Shown here: positions 24,345 to 32,665 of the stretch, piece after piece
Layout: the number at the start of each line of letters is the position of its first letter
Numbering within the stretch: position 1 is the stretch's first letter
Source of the DNA: DASYKS01 sp035995205
GTDB lineage: Bacteria > Acidobacteriota > Thermoanaerobaculia > Multivoradales > UBA5704
Assembly: GCA_035995205.1 (NCBI GenBank)
Contig: DASYKS010000111.1
Coordinates: 3,128 to 67,127, forward strand
DNA length: 64,000 nt
Direction: 5' to 3'
The notes under the pieces: model-generated
What the model saw: only the letters and a program-made list of their open reading frames with translations
Databases searched by the model: none
Told to the model about the DNA's origin: nothing
Program-made: the position numbers and the translations under genes

Positions 24345-27300
24345 GCGACGCTCCGCCCGCGTCGGAAGCGCACCACCGCGAGCGATCCGAGGGCCACCAT
24401 TAGCAGCGCCGTACCGACGCCGCCGAGCGTCGGAATCGCCGCGACCACTCCGCGAACCAACGGTGTTTGCGTCGGGTCATTCGCTTCGCTCGTGTCCGGA
24501 TCGTCCGAGGCCACCGCCGACGCGTTCGAAGCCGAGGCGATCGCCTGCACCGAAACACGCGAAACGCTCTCCAGTGTCTCCGGATCGATCTGCAACCGAA
24601 AACGCAACATCAGAGAGCCGCCGCCCGCTATCTCGCCCGCGTCGACGGCGATGTCGATGTCGCCGGCAGAATTTCCCCGAAGGATCGACCCGCCCGAGCT
24701 TACGACCGAGCCCTCGACGAGCTTGAGGTACGGATCGAGCGCCGCCGGATCGAGGTTGATCAAGCTCGCCCGGGCCGGCGTCGTCGATAGGTTCTGAACG
24801 ACCAAGACATATTCGAGCGTGTCGCCTGGCGACGCCATTCCGCTCCCATCCGCGTCGACCACCAGCGAATCCCGAAGCGTCGCCGCGAGCTGCGCCGCGA
24901 CCTCCGCCCGAACGGGCGTCGTGTCCGAGCCGGTGTTGTTCGCGCCGTTGGAGTCCGGACCGTTCCGGCCGTCGTCTCCCACCACCGCGACATTCAGGAG
25001 ATCCTCGTCCGCTCCGGCCGCATTCGTCACCATCGCCAGGCCGGCCGTCACCAACTCGGCCGCTTCGACCGGATCGCTCAGCGCGAGATGGCACACCACG
25101 GGTGTACCTGTGCACGACCAACCCGGCGAGGAATTCGCCAGATCCGCGGTCGTGCCCGTCGGAAGCGCGTCGTCGATCACCACGCCGTTTGCGCCGCGAT
25201 TCCCCAGGTTGCGCACCGTGAGGGTGTACAGCACCGTGTCCCCCGGCCGCGCCGTCGCGTCGCCGTCGCTCTTCGACAGCGCGAGATCCGGAGCCGCATC
25301 GATCGGCACCTCGACGCAGGAAACGACCGGCGGCGTCTGCTTGTCGCTCCGGAGCGTTGCGCAGTTGACCAGGCTCAAGGACCCCGCCGGCAAGAGGTCC
25401 GGTACCCGGAGCGCGAACCGAACCACCACTTGCGTGCCCGCGGCGAGCTTGGCCACCTCGAAGGAGCAACCGGCCCCGAGGCAGGCCCAGCCCGGGGACG
25501 AATTCGCCCCCTCAAAAACGAAACCCTCCGGGACTGTTTCCTCGAACACCACGTCCGTACCCGTCGTGCCGGTGTTCGACGCCGTAAGGACGAAAACCAC
25601 CAGGCCGCCCGGGACCGTTTGCGATGCCGGATCGAGGGTTTTCGACATCTGCAGCTCCGGAGCCGCCCCGAGAATCGGCGTGGTCTCGCTCGCGCTGTTG
25701 TTCGACAAATCCGGATCGAGGCCTGCCGCCTCCGACGCGCTCGCGCCGTTGATCAGCGTGAGGTACCCCGCCGGCACGGTCGGTGCAACCTCGACCGTGA
25801 GGATGGCCTCCCGCTTCTCTCCCACCGGCAGGCTCGCGATCGACCAGGTGCAGGCCCCTCCCCCACACGTCCACACTCCCGTTGAATGCGCAAGATCGAC
25901 GCTTACGTGCGCCGGCAGGTGATCGACGACGACCACCCCCGTCGCCTCCCGGCTCCCGACATTCGTGACGCTCACGGTGTACGGCACCGACCCAGAGGGC
26001 GATGTCGTCGCCCCCGCATCGGTCTTTGCGACCGCGAGATTCGGCACCGCTCCGACGATCGCCGCGGTGGCTGTTGCGGTGTTGTTGGTCGGGTCCGTAT
26101 CTGGCCCGTTTTGGCCGTTGTCCGTAACGCTTGCGTGGTTCTGTACCGTCGTCTGTAGGGCCGTCACCGCCAGCACCCGAAGGCCGAAAGCGCTGGACGC
26201 GGTGCTACCCACGCCCACCGTGCCGAGCGCCCGCGTACAGGCCGAGCCCGCGCACGACCACCCGGGCGACGAGGAGCCCGCGTCGAACACCGTGCCTGCC
26301 GGCACGTCTTCCGTGAGCACCGCGCCCGCCGCCGCGGCGCCCCCCAGGTTCGTGGCCACCAGCGTAAACACGCCCGGCACCCCGGGCGCCAGGCTCGCCG
26401 GCCCCGTCTTCGTCAAGGCGAGATCCGGATCGCGATCAACCGGCGTCACGGTTGCATCGAACGGGGCCGCGGTCGTCGGATCGTCCGTCAAGATCGCCGC
26501 GAATGCACCCGAGGGGGAGGTCAGAACTCCCTGGCAGGAAATCGCCGTGACGGCCGCCGGCAACGGCCGCGCAATCGAGACCCGAAAACTAATCGTCGTC
26601 GTCGAGCTAGGCGGCAGCGTCGCCGTCACCTGGACGTCCGTATTGCCCGGGTTGTTCCCCCGGACAATCGTGCCGCGAGTCGTCGTTACTGACCCTACCG
26701 TCAGGCTCGTGTTTGCGGGCGCCCCCGACGTAAAGACCGCCGCTTGGCTCGTCAGGCCGCTATTCGTCGCGATTACCGTGTACCGCAAGTCATCGCCGGG
26801 GTCGGCCAGGCCGTCCCCATCGACGTCCCCTACCAAGGAGGCCGTCTTCGTGACCCGCAAGCCGATCGGAGGCGGACACGGGGTGTACGGGGTCGTGGTG
26901 GGCTGCGCTCCCGGACCCGGCACGCCGTCCGTTGAGACGTCGCCGAAATTCGACGACGTGACTGTTCCCTGAACAACGACCGCCGAGCCCAGATTCAAAG
27001 GCGCGATCAGCCCCTCGAACGTGACCGTCGTCACGCTCCCGTTCGGGATATTCGGCAGCTGGACATCGATCCGCAATGGATCGTTCGTGACGATCACCGC
27101 ACCCGGAGGAAGCGTGAGGGTGCTGGGATCGAAATTCAGGTTCGTCGCGTTGTCGATCGCGAACCGCGGCGCAACCAATGCCCCGCCCGCCGGCTGCACC
27201 GTGAAGGTGTACAGCAGATAATCGCCGCAGCTCGTGATGCCGTTGTTGTCGACGTCCCGAAACCGGATCGCCGACAGGTCCGCGCCCACCGCGGTCGGCG

Positions 27301-27388
27301 ACTGCGCGACCGCCGGCATGGCGCCCAAAACGCTCGCTGCCACGAGCAAGAGTCTTAAAAATCCTACGCAGCGGCCAGGCTTTCGCAT
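24341..27388 (-). CDS. giant DUF11-repeat surface protein with IPTL anchor
   Basis: 1,015 residues from the ATG at 27388 (GGAGAAGCA precedes it). A signal peptide (CVGFLRLLLVAASVLGAMPA) is followed by 6-7 DUF11/CARDB-like beta domains, each with (D)L.LSKT.G.A.(V)PGD.(V)YT(L)TV.N.G and a later DVP.GT.F..A..SPGWSC pattern. The C-terminus is AAIPTLGGVGTALLMVALGS followed by RFRRGR, the IPTL-CTERM tripartite sorting signal. Expected to be exported, then anchored by an exosortase/rhomboid-type system. Lying between parB and repA at the end of the trb operon, it may be a mating-aggregation adhesin. The start overlaps the parB end by 25 bp. Confidence 0.85.
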   Translation of the reverse strand: MRKPGRCVGFLRLLLVAASVLGAMPAVAQSPTAVGADLSAIRFRDVDNNGITSCGDYLLYTFTVQPAGGALVAPRFAIDNATNLNFDPSTLTLPPGAVIVTNDPLRIDVQLPNIPNGSVTTVTFEGLIAPLNLGSAVVVQGTVTSSNFGDVSTDGVPGPGAQPTTTPYTPCPPPIGLRVTKTASLVGDVDGDGLADPGDDLRYTVIATNSGLTSQAAVFTSGAPANTSLTVGSVTTTRGTIVRGNNPGNTDVQVTATLPPSSTTTISFRVSIARPLPAAVTAISCQGVLTSPSGAFAAILTDDPTTAAPFDATVTPVDRDPDLALTKTGPASLAPGVPGVFTLVATNLGGAAAAGAVLTEDVPAGTVFDAGSSSPGWSCAGSACTRALGTVGVGSTASSAFGLRVLAVTALQTTVQNHASVTDNGQNGPDTDPTNNTATATAAIVGAVPNLAVAKTDAGATTSPSGSVPYTVSVTNVGSREATGVVVVDHLPAHVSVDLAHSTGVWTCGGGACTWSIASLPVGEKREAILTVEVAPTVPAGYLTLINGASASEAAGLDPDLSNNSASETTPILGAAPELQMSKTLDPASQTVPGGLVVFVLTASNTGTTGTDVVFEETVPEGFVFEGANSSPGWACLGAGCSFEVAKLAAGTQVVVRFALRVPDLLPAGSLSLVNCATLRSDKQTPPVVSCVEVPIDAAPDLALSKSDGDATARPGDTVLYTLTVRNLGNRGANGVVIDDALPTGTTADLANSSPGWSCTGTPVVCHLALSDPVEAAELVTAGLAMVTNAAGADEDLLNVAVVGDDGRNGPDSNGANNTGSDTTPVRAEVAAQLAATLRDSLVVDADGSGMASPGDTLEYVLVVQNLSTTPARASLINLDPAALDPYLKLVEGSVVSSGGSILRGNSAGDIDIAVDAGEIAGGGSLMLRFRLQIDPETLESVSRVSVQAIASASNASAVASDDPDTSEANDPTQTPLVRGVVAAIPTLGGVGTALLMVALGSLAVVRFRRGRSVA

Positions 27389-28125
27389 TGCTTCTCCAGT
27401 TTTCGCCGAACGGCGTTTTTGATTTCTGTGTCGGGGACGTTCCCGACGCCGAGCAGCTCTGCGAGCGCCTGGATCTGCGAGAACGTGAGATTCAGAAGGA
27501 CCCGATCCTTCGGATGCGGAGACCGGAGACGCTTGTTGAACGCCTCCCGGCACTCGCCCTCGCTAATGGGCCGGGTGTGGTGCAATGCCTCGTTGAACAG
27601 TCGAACCTGGTGTTGCTCCGGCAAGCTCCGGAAGTAGAAAAACGACGATGGGTTGGTGAGGAGATGGCGGTCGACCGCTTCGCGAACCAAGCCCGTGCAC
27701 TGCGCCACCACCAAGAGGCGCCCTACCCACGCCACCGATCGCCCCAGACGCTCCGCCAGAACCTCCGGCGAAAGGTCGAACTCTCGGACCAGGCGGGCGA
27801 CCGCGCTCGCCCGTTCGCCTAACGCCACCGGCACCCGGTGATCGTTGCTCGCGACACCGACCAGCTCCAGATGCAGCGGCTCCGTACCGACCGGATAGAC
27901 CCGGGCGGTCGTCGTCTCGCAGCCCAGCAACCGCAGGGCTCCCAACCGCCGCTTGCCCGCGACGACCCGAAACCTCTCCTCTGCCGTCTCCGCAAGAATC
28001 AAAGACTCAAGAAGACCGAGCACTCGGACGCTCGCCGCCAGAGCCTCCACGCCGTGCGCGGTCCCGCCGATCGGCGTCTCGATCGCCGACAGCGGGACCT
28101 CCCGAACCACCGGCGCCCTGTTCAT
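27364..28125 (-). CDS. parB: ParB/RepB/Spo0J-family partition protein
   Basis: 253 residues. The N-terminal nuclease-like domain is seen in IETPIGGTAHGVEALAASVR, FRVVAGKRRLGALRLLGCE and LELVGVASNDHRVPVALGER. A helix-turn-helix follows (LSPEVLAERLGRSVAWVGRL), then a variable C-terminal dimer domain. The motif corresponding to GERR..A is GKRRLGA. Unusually, it is not beside parA (15 kb away) but sits in the trb operon: ATGA overlap with trbI, and its own end overlaps the adhesin gene. It may couple partition to transfer; the centromere site is not located. Confidence 0.85.
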   Translation of the reverse strand: MNRAPVVREVPLSAIETPIGGTAHGVEALAASVRVLGLLESLILAETAEERFRVVAGKRRLGALRLLGCETTTARVYPVGTEPLHLELVGVASNDHRVPVALGERASAVARLVREFDLSPEVLAERLGRSVAWVGRLLVVAQCTGLVREAVDRHLLTNPSSFFYFRSLPEQHQVRLFNEALHHTRPISEGECREAFNKRLRSPHPKDRVLLNLTFSQIQALAELLGVGNVPDTEIKNAVRRKLEKQCESLAAA

Positions 28126-29324
28126 CTCAGCGCCAGATCCCCGGGGATCACCGCGTCAAACCGCGTCCCCGCGGGCACGTGGATCGTTGGCGCGAGATCC
28201 AAGCTCCGGCGGAGCAGCTCTGCGCCCAGCTGGTTGAAGCTCTGCGCCGCGGCGCCGACTGCCGTTTGCTCAGCCGTCAGCGGAGAGGCTCCAAACGCGT
28301 TGACCTGTCTCGGCTGGCTCAGCTGCGCCAACGTCCCCAGACCCGACAGAACGAACGTCGTGGCCACCGCCCGCGTTAGATGTCGATTGACCCGTCCGCC
28401 GAGACCGGATTCGCCCTCTGCGCTTAAGGTCGGGACCTCGATCGAATAGCATCGCGCGGCGCACAGCCGGCGCCAGGTTATTTGCAGCCGATCCGCTTGA
28501 AGGGCCGCGTATTCCCCGACGAGCTGCGCGCCCTGCGGAACCAGAATCCTCTGAATCCGCCGATCCCACACGGGGCGCGTCACCACCGCAAGAACGATCC
28601 CGGGAAGATCCGAGCGAATCTCCGTTACGAGTCGCGCCGGCACCAACGTACCGCCCGCGAGCGTTCCGCTCGGCTCTTCCGTCGCGAAGGCCTCGCTCGA
28701 AGTTCTCAGGAGCCGAACCGGATCCGCCGCCGCCGGCCGCGGCGGGTTCGCCACCGCATCCAGCGCTTCAATCACCGCCGACGTCGCCTGTCGAGCATCG
28801 AGCGGATCGGGTCCCTCCCCCACCGTGCCTCCGGCGCGGCCAGACCCGAGGCCTCCGCCGGAGATCGACAACGGGGACCGCCGCGCGATCTCTTCGGCCG
28901 AGGGGGCCGGCGGCGCCTCCGGCAGCGGCGGCGGCACGTAGTACTCCGGTGCCGGCTCCGGCGCAGCCCTCCATGCCGAGCTACCCTCGTTGCTCGGCGC
29001 CGGCTCCGCCGGCATCGACTCGGCCGCGGTCGCACCCCCCGCGCCCAGGTACGGAACGCTTCGGAAGTACTCCTCGTCTCGCCGGCCGTTGTTCTCCGGC
29101 GCCGGATCTCGATCGAGGAAGGAGGGGGGCGCCGCCTCCGCCGTCATCGCCTGCGCGCCCGGCGCTGCCGCGCGAGGGGCCGGCGAGCGCTGCCCTACGA
29201 GGACCGCGACCACCGTCGCCGCGGCGAGAACACCCAGACCGATAAGAGCCCGCTGGCTCGTGTTGACCGGTGGCCGACTTTCGGCCACCGGTACCGCCGC
29301 ATCCGTCACCACCGGTTCGCTCAT
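28122..29324 (-). CDS. trbI: T4SS outer core scaffold TrbI/VirB10
   Basis: 400 residues. One N-terminal membrane helix (ALIGLGVLAAATVVAVLVG, residues 26-44) and a long Pro/Glu/Ala linker. The C-terminal VirB10 beta-barrel follows: GTLVPARLVTEIRSDLPGIV, RILVPQGAQLVGEY, FGASPLTAEQ and IHVPAGTRFDAVI. It spans from the inner membrane to the outer core. Last of the trb genes; overlaps parB by ATGA. TrbH is not apparent. Confidence 0.93.
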   Translation of the reverse strand: MSEPVVTDAAVPVAESRPPVNTSQRALIGLGVLAAATVVAVLVGQRSPAPRAAAPGAQAMTAEAAPPSFLDRDPAPENNGRRDEEYFRSVPYLGAGGATAAESMPAEPAPSNEGSSAWRAAPEPAPEYYVPPPLPEAPPAPSAEEIARRSPLSISGGGLGSGRAGGTVGEGPDPLDARQATSAVIEALDAVANPPRPAAADPVRLLRTSSEAFATEEPSGTLAGGTLVPARLVTEIRSDLPGIVLAVVTRPVWDRRIQRILVPQGAQLVGEYAALQADRLQITWRRLCAARCYSIEVPTLSAEGESGLGGRVNRHLTRAVATTFVLSGLGTLAQLSQPRQVNAFGASPLTAEQTAVGAAAQSFNQLGAELLRRSLDLAPTIHVPAGTRFDAVIPGDLALR

Positions 29325-29328
29325 CGCC

Positions 29329-30042
29329 TCACCGCCCCGCGCCCGCGGTGATCAACAGCCGCTTGCCGTTGGGCGCGACCAGCGCGCCGCCTTCGAGCAC
29401 CCGATCGGCGATCAGAACCCCGCTCGCCGCATCGAACGTCGTATTGAGCGGCTCATCGCCTCCCTCGGCTCCGACCGCGAACAGGACCGGCAACTCCGCC
29501 GCCTTCGCCGTCGGCCGAAACCGCACGAACGTCCGGCTTCCGTCTGAAAACACCTGCGCCGGCACCAAAGCACGCGGAAATCCGCGCTGGGCATGCAGGT
29601 TGAAATCAAACGACAGGCCGCGGCCATCGATTGCCGGTGCGGCGGCCGGCGGAGCTTCAGTCGCGAGCAACGAGCTCGTCGCCCCTCCCCCGATCCGCAA
29701 AACGCCCGTCGTCTCTGCTGCGTCGCAGGACGAGACCAACCTCACCTCGTACGTCTGCCGCCCCAAGAGGTAGATGTTCGTTTCCGACGGACACGTCACG
29801 GGTTTCAGAGCAAACTGCCGCGGGGACAATTGCGTCACCACCCAGCTCGCGCTATCGCCGATCACGGTCGATTGGATGTTCTCCGGAGCTTCGATCAAAC
29901 TGACCCGCAACGGCCGCCCGTTTAGGGTTGCGACAGGTCCGAGGTCAGCGGTTTGGGCGATTCCAGGGCCGGCGGAGAGCCCGATTGCAACGGCGACGGC
30001 GAGGCCAAAACGGACGACGACTGCGGGGACGACGGTTCCCAT
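29329..30042 (-). CDS. trbG: T4SS outer core protein TrbG/VirB9
   Basis: 237 residues with AGGAGGAATGAAAC before the ATG. Signal peptide (FGLAVAVAIGLSAGPGIAQT). The VirB9 C-terminal domain is recognisable in FDFNLHAQRGFPRALVPAQV, FSDGSRTFVRF and FDAASGVLIADRVLEGGALV. Forms the outer membrane core with TrbI. The start lies 121 bp inside the end of trbF. Confidence 0.9.
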   Translation of the reverse strand: MGTVVPAVVVRFGLAVAVAIGLSAGPGIAQTADLGPVATLNGRPLRVSLIEAPENIQSTVIGDSASWVVTQLSPRQFALKPVTCPSETNIYLLGRQTYEVRLVSSCDAAETTGVLRIGGGATSSLLATEAPPAAAPAIDGRGLSFDFNLHAQRGFPRALVPAQVFSDGSRTFVRFRPTAKAAELPVLFAVGAEGGDEPLNTTFDAASGVLIADRVLEGGALVAPNGKRLLITAGAGR

Positions 30043-30695
30043 GTTTCATTCCTCCTAAGAGTGGTCCAGGTCAGGGCCGTAATGAACAGGCCCAGGGGAT
30101 TGCGCTCCAGCTCGTCACTGTCGTCCGGAGTCGCGATCGCTGTCGTGAAGTAGCCTTCCCAGGTTTCCGACCAACTCCGGTTGGACGCGATCGAGCGCAC
30201 TTCCTCGACCCAGCCCACCCGATAGACCGGCGTTCCTGGAAGATTCAGCACCGTGATGTCGCCGATCTCCCGCGTCTCTTGTCGAGCGGACACGCGAGGG
30301 TCGTGGCGCTGAAAAGCGGTGGTCACCTTCACCGCGGCGTCGCCGCGGAGATAGCTGAAAGCGCGATAGAGGAACTCGCGCTGTAGAACCGGGTCCGAGG
30401 TGCGCGCGCGCAGGTAGAAAAGCGCGCGCGCCAACTCGGTGTGGATCAAACGCGGGTCGGTCTTGCGGAGCGGGTCCGGCGGACCCGCCGGCAGTAGCCG
30501 CCCGGCCTTGTCGACCGCCACCAAATACGGCACGACCTTCGCCGTCGTCGCGAGGTGGATATAGGCAACGATCGCAACCAGCGCCAGGCCGAGCGCGAGA
30601 AACGTGGCGACTTGCCAGTTTCGCCGCGCGATCGCTTCCCGCGTGAGGAGGGTCTGAAACTCCGCCCGCGCCGCCGCATAGACGTTCTCCGACAT
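29922..30695 (-). CDS. trbF: T4SS assembly factor TrbF/VirB8
   Basis: 257 residues. A short cytoplasmic head (YAAARAEFQTLLTREAIARR), a membrane helix (FLALGLALVAIVAYIHL), then KVVPYLVAVDKAGR and the periplasmic VirB8 domain (WVEEVRSIASN, SWSETWEGYFTTAI). The normal end is near NPLGLFITALTW. Here a Ser/Pro-rich tail of about 45 residues (SSPQSSSVLASPSPLQSGSP) reads into trbG for 121 bp. trbL's TGA shares its last A with this ATG (TGATG), so the two are coupled. Confidence 0.9.
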   Translation of the reverse strand: MSENVYAAARAEFQTLLTREAIARRNWQVATFLALGLALVAIVAYIHLATTAKVVPYLVAVDKAGRLLPAGPPDPLRKTDPRLIHTELARALFYLRARTSDPVLQREFLYRAFSYLRGDAAVKVTTAFQRHDPRVSARQETREIGDITVLNLPGTPVYRVGWVEEVRSIASNRSWSETWEGYFTTAIATPDDSDELERNPLGLFITALTWTTLRRNETWEPSSPQSSSVLASPSPLQSGSPPALESPKPLTSDLSQP

Positions 30696-31573
30696 CAGCG
30701 CTTCAATGCCTCTCGCAGCCCGAAGGTGATGCTCGAAAGCGATGCGGTCGCCTGCTGCGGGACCCGGAACACGACGAAGGCGAACGTGACGGCACCCGCG
30801 AGCGTCTCGAAGAGCGGCCGCAACGTGAAGTCGAAGGGCGTCGCCGCAAGAGTCGCGGCCCAGGTTTGGCTCACCGCCACGCCGCCCCCGATCAAGACGT
30901 AGACGAGGAACAGCCGCACCCCCACCTTGGTCGCGTACGCCAGGTAGTTCTCAGCCAGCGGCGCCGTCCATCGGCTCCCCGCGAACCCAAGAAACAGCGC
31001 TCCCGCCGTTAAGACCAGATAGCTCTCGATGATCGTCATCGCGAGCGTTACGGCGATCATCACGAAGGACAGAAACACGATCAGGATGCTCGCCACAAAC
31101 ACCGAGCCGATCCCGGGGATCACGAAATAGATCGGCCCGCTCTTGAGCAGCTCCGCACCAATCCGCACTCCGACGTCCAGAACCCCGCTCGGCGAAAGCG
31201 TCGCCACTGCCCCGACCCTTTGCCCTGCCACCTGGAATCCCTCGATCGCCCTCGGGATAAAAAGCGGAAAGCCGATGATCAAGGCGTAGAGGAAAAGCAG
31301 CGTGAAGAATTTCCAGAGCATCCCGTGAAAGAACGGTTCACCGCCGCCCTTCCCCGACGCGATCAAGTACATGGTCAGGAGCAGCTCGATTCCGGCGAGG
31401 CCCAAGAACAGCTTTTGGCCGATTTCGAGCGCCCGCGGCAGCCATCCGCTCCCCGCGTCGCCGTAGGCACCGACGACGGAATCCAAAATCCCCGTCTGTC
31501 CCCATGCCGCCGAAGCCGAGGCAAAGATTCCGAACAGAAGCAGGCCCCACAAGCCGACTTTGCGGCGGCTCAT
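30695..31573 (-). CDS. trbL: T4SS polytopic inner membrane protein TrbL/VirB6
   Basis: 292 residues with an N-terminal signal-like helix (GLWGLLLFGIFASASAAWG) and five or more membrane segments (FLGLAGIELLLTMYLIA, FFTLLFLYALIIGFPLF, SVFVASILIVFLSFVMIAV, LVLTAGALFLGFAGS, VGVRLFLVYVLIGGGVAV). The GF(A)GSRWT.P.AE.Y element is typical of TrbL. It is thought to pass DNA through the inner membrane. ATGA overlap with trbK. Confidence 0.92.
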   Translation of the reverse strand: MSRRKVGLWGLLLFGIFASASAAWGQTGILDSVVGAYGDAGSGWLPRALEIGQKLFLGLAGIELLLTMYLIASGKGGGEPFFHGMLWKFFTLLFLYALIIGFPLFIPRAIEGFQVAGQRVGAVATLSPSGVLDVGVRIGAELLKSGPIYFVIPGIGSVFVASILIVFLSFVMIAVTLAMTIIESYLVLTAGALFLGFAGSRWTAPLAENYLAYATKVGVRLFLVYVLIGGGVAVSQTWAATLAATPFDFTLRPLFETLAGAVTFAFVVFRVPQQATASLSSITFGLREALKR

Positions 31574-31863
31574 GGCTTGTCTCCGCCGAACACCGGCACC
31601 GTATGCTCCGGTGCCGTGTCCAGGTAGCGCACGACCCGAACCGCCGTGCAGTTCGGAAACTTCCGTTCGTTTCGGCCGTCGCAGTACCCCACGGCCGCCC
31701 GCCAACGGTGGTCTTTCTTCGCGTGCAGCGTTGCCCAATACGCTGCGTCAAATCGGTTGTGGGGCGTTGGCAACGCCAGCGCCGCGACCGGATCGTCGAC
31801 CGTCCGCGCTCCGCACGCCGCCAGGCACACCCCGAGTACAGCTCCCGCCAGAAGTAAGCGCAT
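31570..31863 (-). CDS. trbK: small T4SS lipoprotein in the trbK/eexN position
   Basis: 97 residues. Lipobox in LLLAGAVLGVCLAAC. The mature part has WATLHAKKDHRWRAAVGYCD and RKFPNCTAVR, a W...C...NC pattern seen in EexN/TrbK entry-exclusion lipoproteins. The location between trbJ and trbL is where trbK lies in Ti-type operons. Entry exclusion in the inner membrane/periplasm is the likely role; homology is weak, so the symbol rests mainly on order. Confidence 0.7.
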   Translation of the reverse strand: MRLLLAGAVLGVCLAACGARTVDDPVAALALPTPHNRFDAAYWATLHAKKDHRWRAAVGYCDGRNERKFPNCTAVRVVRYLDTAPEHTVPVFGGDKP

Positions 31864-31876
31864 TTGCCTTCCCTTT

Positions 31877-32665
31877 TCAGTAGGGCCACCAGGCCGGAAT
31901 AGCCGTGTACGTGGGGCGCGCGGGCGCTGGCCCTGAGTCCCGCTCCGCGATGCGAACGAGGCTCGCCGCGGCGCTCTCCCGTTCCTGGAGAGCCGCTAGC
32001 CCCGTCACGTTCTGCATGTTGATCAGGCTCAAGAGATGCTGCCGCGTGAGCAGCTGCTCTTCCGTTCCGAAGACGCCGATGGTCGCCAAAACCTCCAGGG
32101 CTTCCTGCGTTCCCTTGATTCCGGCCACCGTCGTCTTAATGTCGCCCAGCGTGTACTGGTCCGTGATCAACCGCCCCGCGCGGTTCGCGGCAACGATGCC
32201 GTTGCGTAGGGTCGTGATGACCTTCCCGTTGCGCTCCGCCAAATCCGTCAGGCTGCGAAACGGCACCGCTCCCGGAAAGTTGTCGCGAAGCCGCCCGTCG
32301 ATGTCGGCCAGCGTGTAGGCGAGCGCTCCCTCTCGCCGAAGTAAGTCGTCGAGCACGCCCGAGAGGCTCGCCACCTCCCGCCAATTCGGATGCTCCAACT
32401 TCTTGAGCGCCTGAAGCTGCCGCTGAATCTGCTCGACCTGGTTCCTGATTTGGGTGTATTGATCTCGCGCGTCCTTGACCTGATTCGAGATCATCTGCGC
32501 CTTCTGCGCGATCTCTTTGAGCCTCGCGATGTAGTGCAGAATTGTCTCGATGGTATGGGGGATATCTACAACGGGTACCACCGTCGCCCCCGCCGAGCGG
32601 CCTCCCCACGCGAGGCTCCCGCAAACGCACAGCACGACCAAACACCGCAGGGTTTTTCTTCTCAT
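31877..32665 (-). CDS. trbJ: T4SS periplasmic protein TrbJ/VirB5
   Basis: 262 residues from the ATG at 32665, overlapping the trbE stop by ATGA. Signal peptide (LRCLVVLCVCGSLAWGGRSA) followed by coiled-coil helices (LKEIAQKAQMISNQVKDARD, QIRNQVEQIQRQLQALKKL) and LASLINMQ-like helices at the end (HLLSLINMQNVTGLAALQER). This is the TrbJ/VirB5 pattern of a pilus-tip or mating-contact protein. Confidence 0.88.
   Translation of the reverse strand: MRRKTLRCLVVLCVCGSLAWGGRSAGATVVPVVDIPHTIETILHYIARLKEIAQKAQMISNQVKDARDQYTQIRNQVEQIQRQLQALKKLEHPNWREVASLSGVLDDLLRREGALAYTLADIDGRLRDNFPGAVPFRSLTDLAERNGKVITTLRNGIVAANRAGRLITDQYTLGDIKTTVAGIKGTQEALEVLATIGVFGTEEQLLTRQHLLSLINMQNVTGLAALQERESAAASLVRIAERDSGPAPARPTYTAIPAWWPY

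Noticed and set aside
24819..26972. Long plus-strand frames opposite the DUF11 gene
   Set aside because: GC-rich antisense shadows: Ala/Arg/Pro-rich, no motifs, no ribosome sites; the minus strand carries clear domains.
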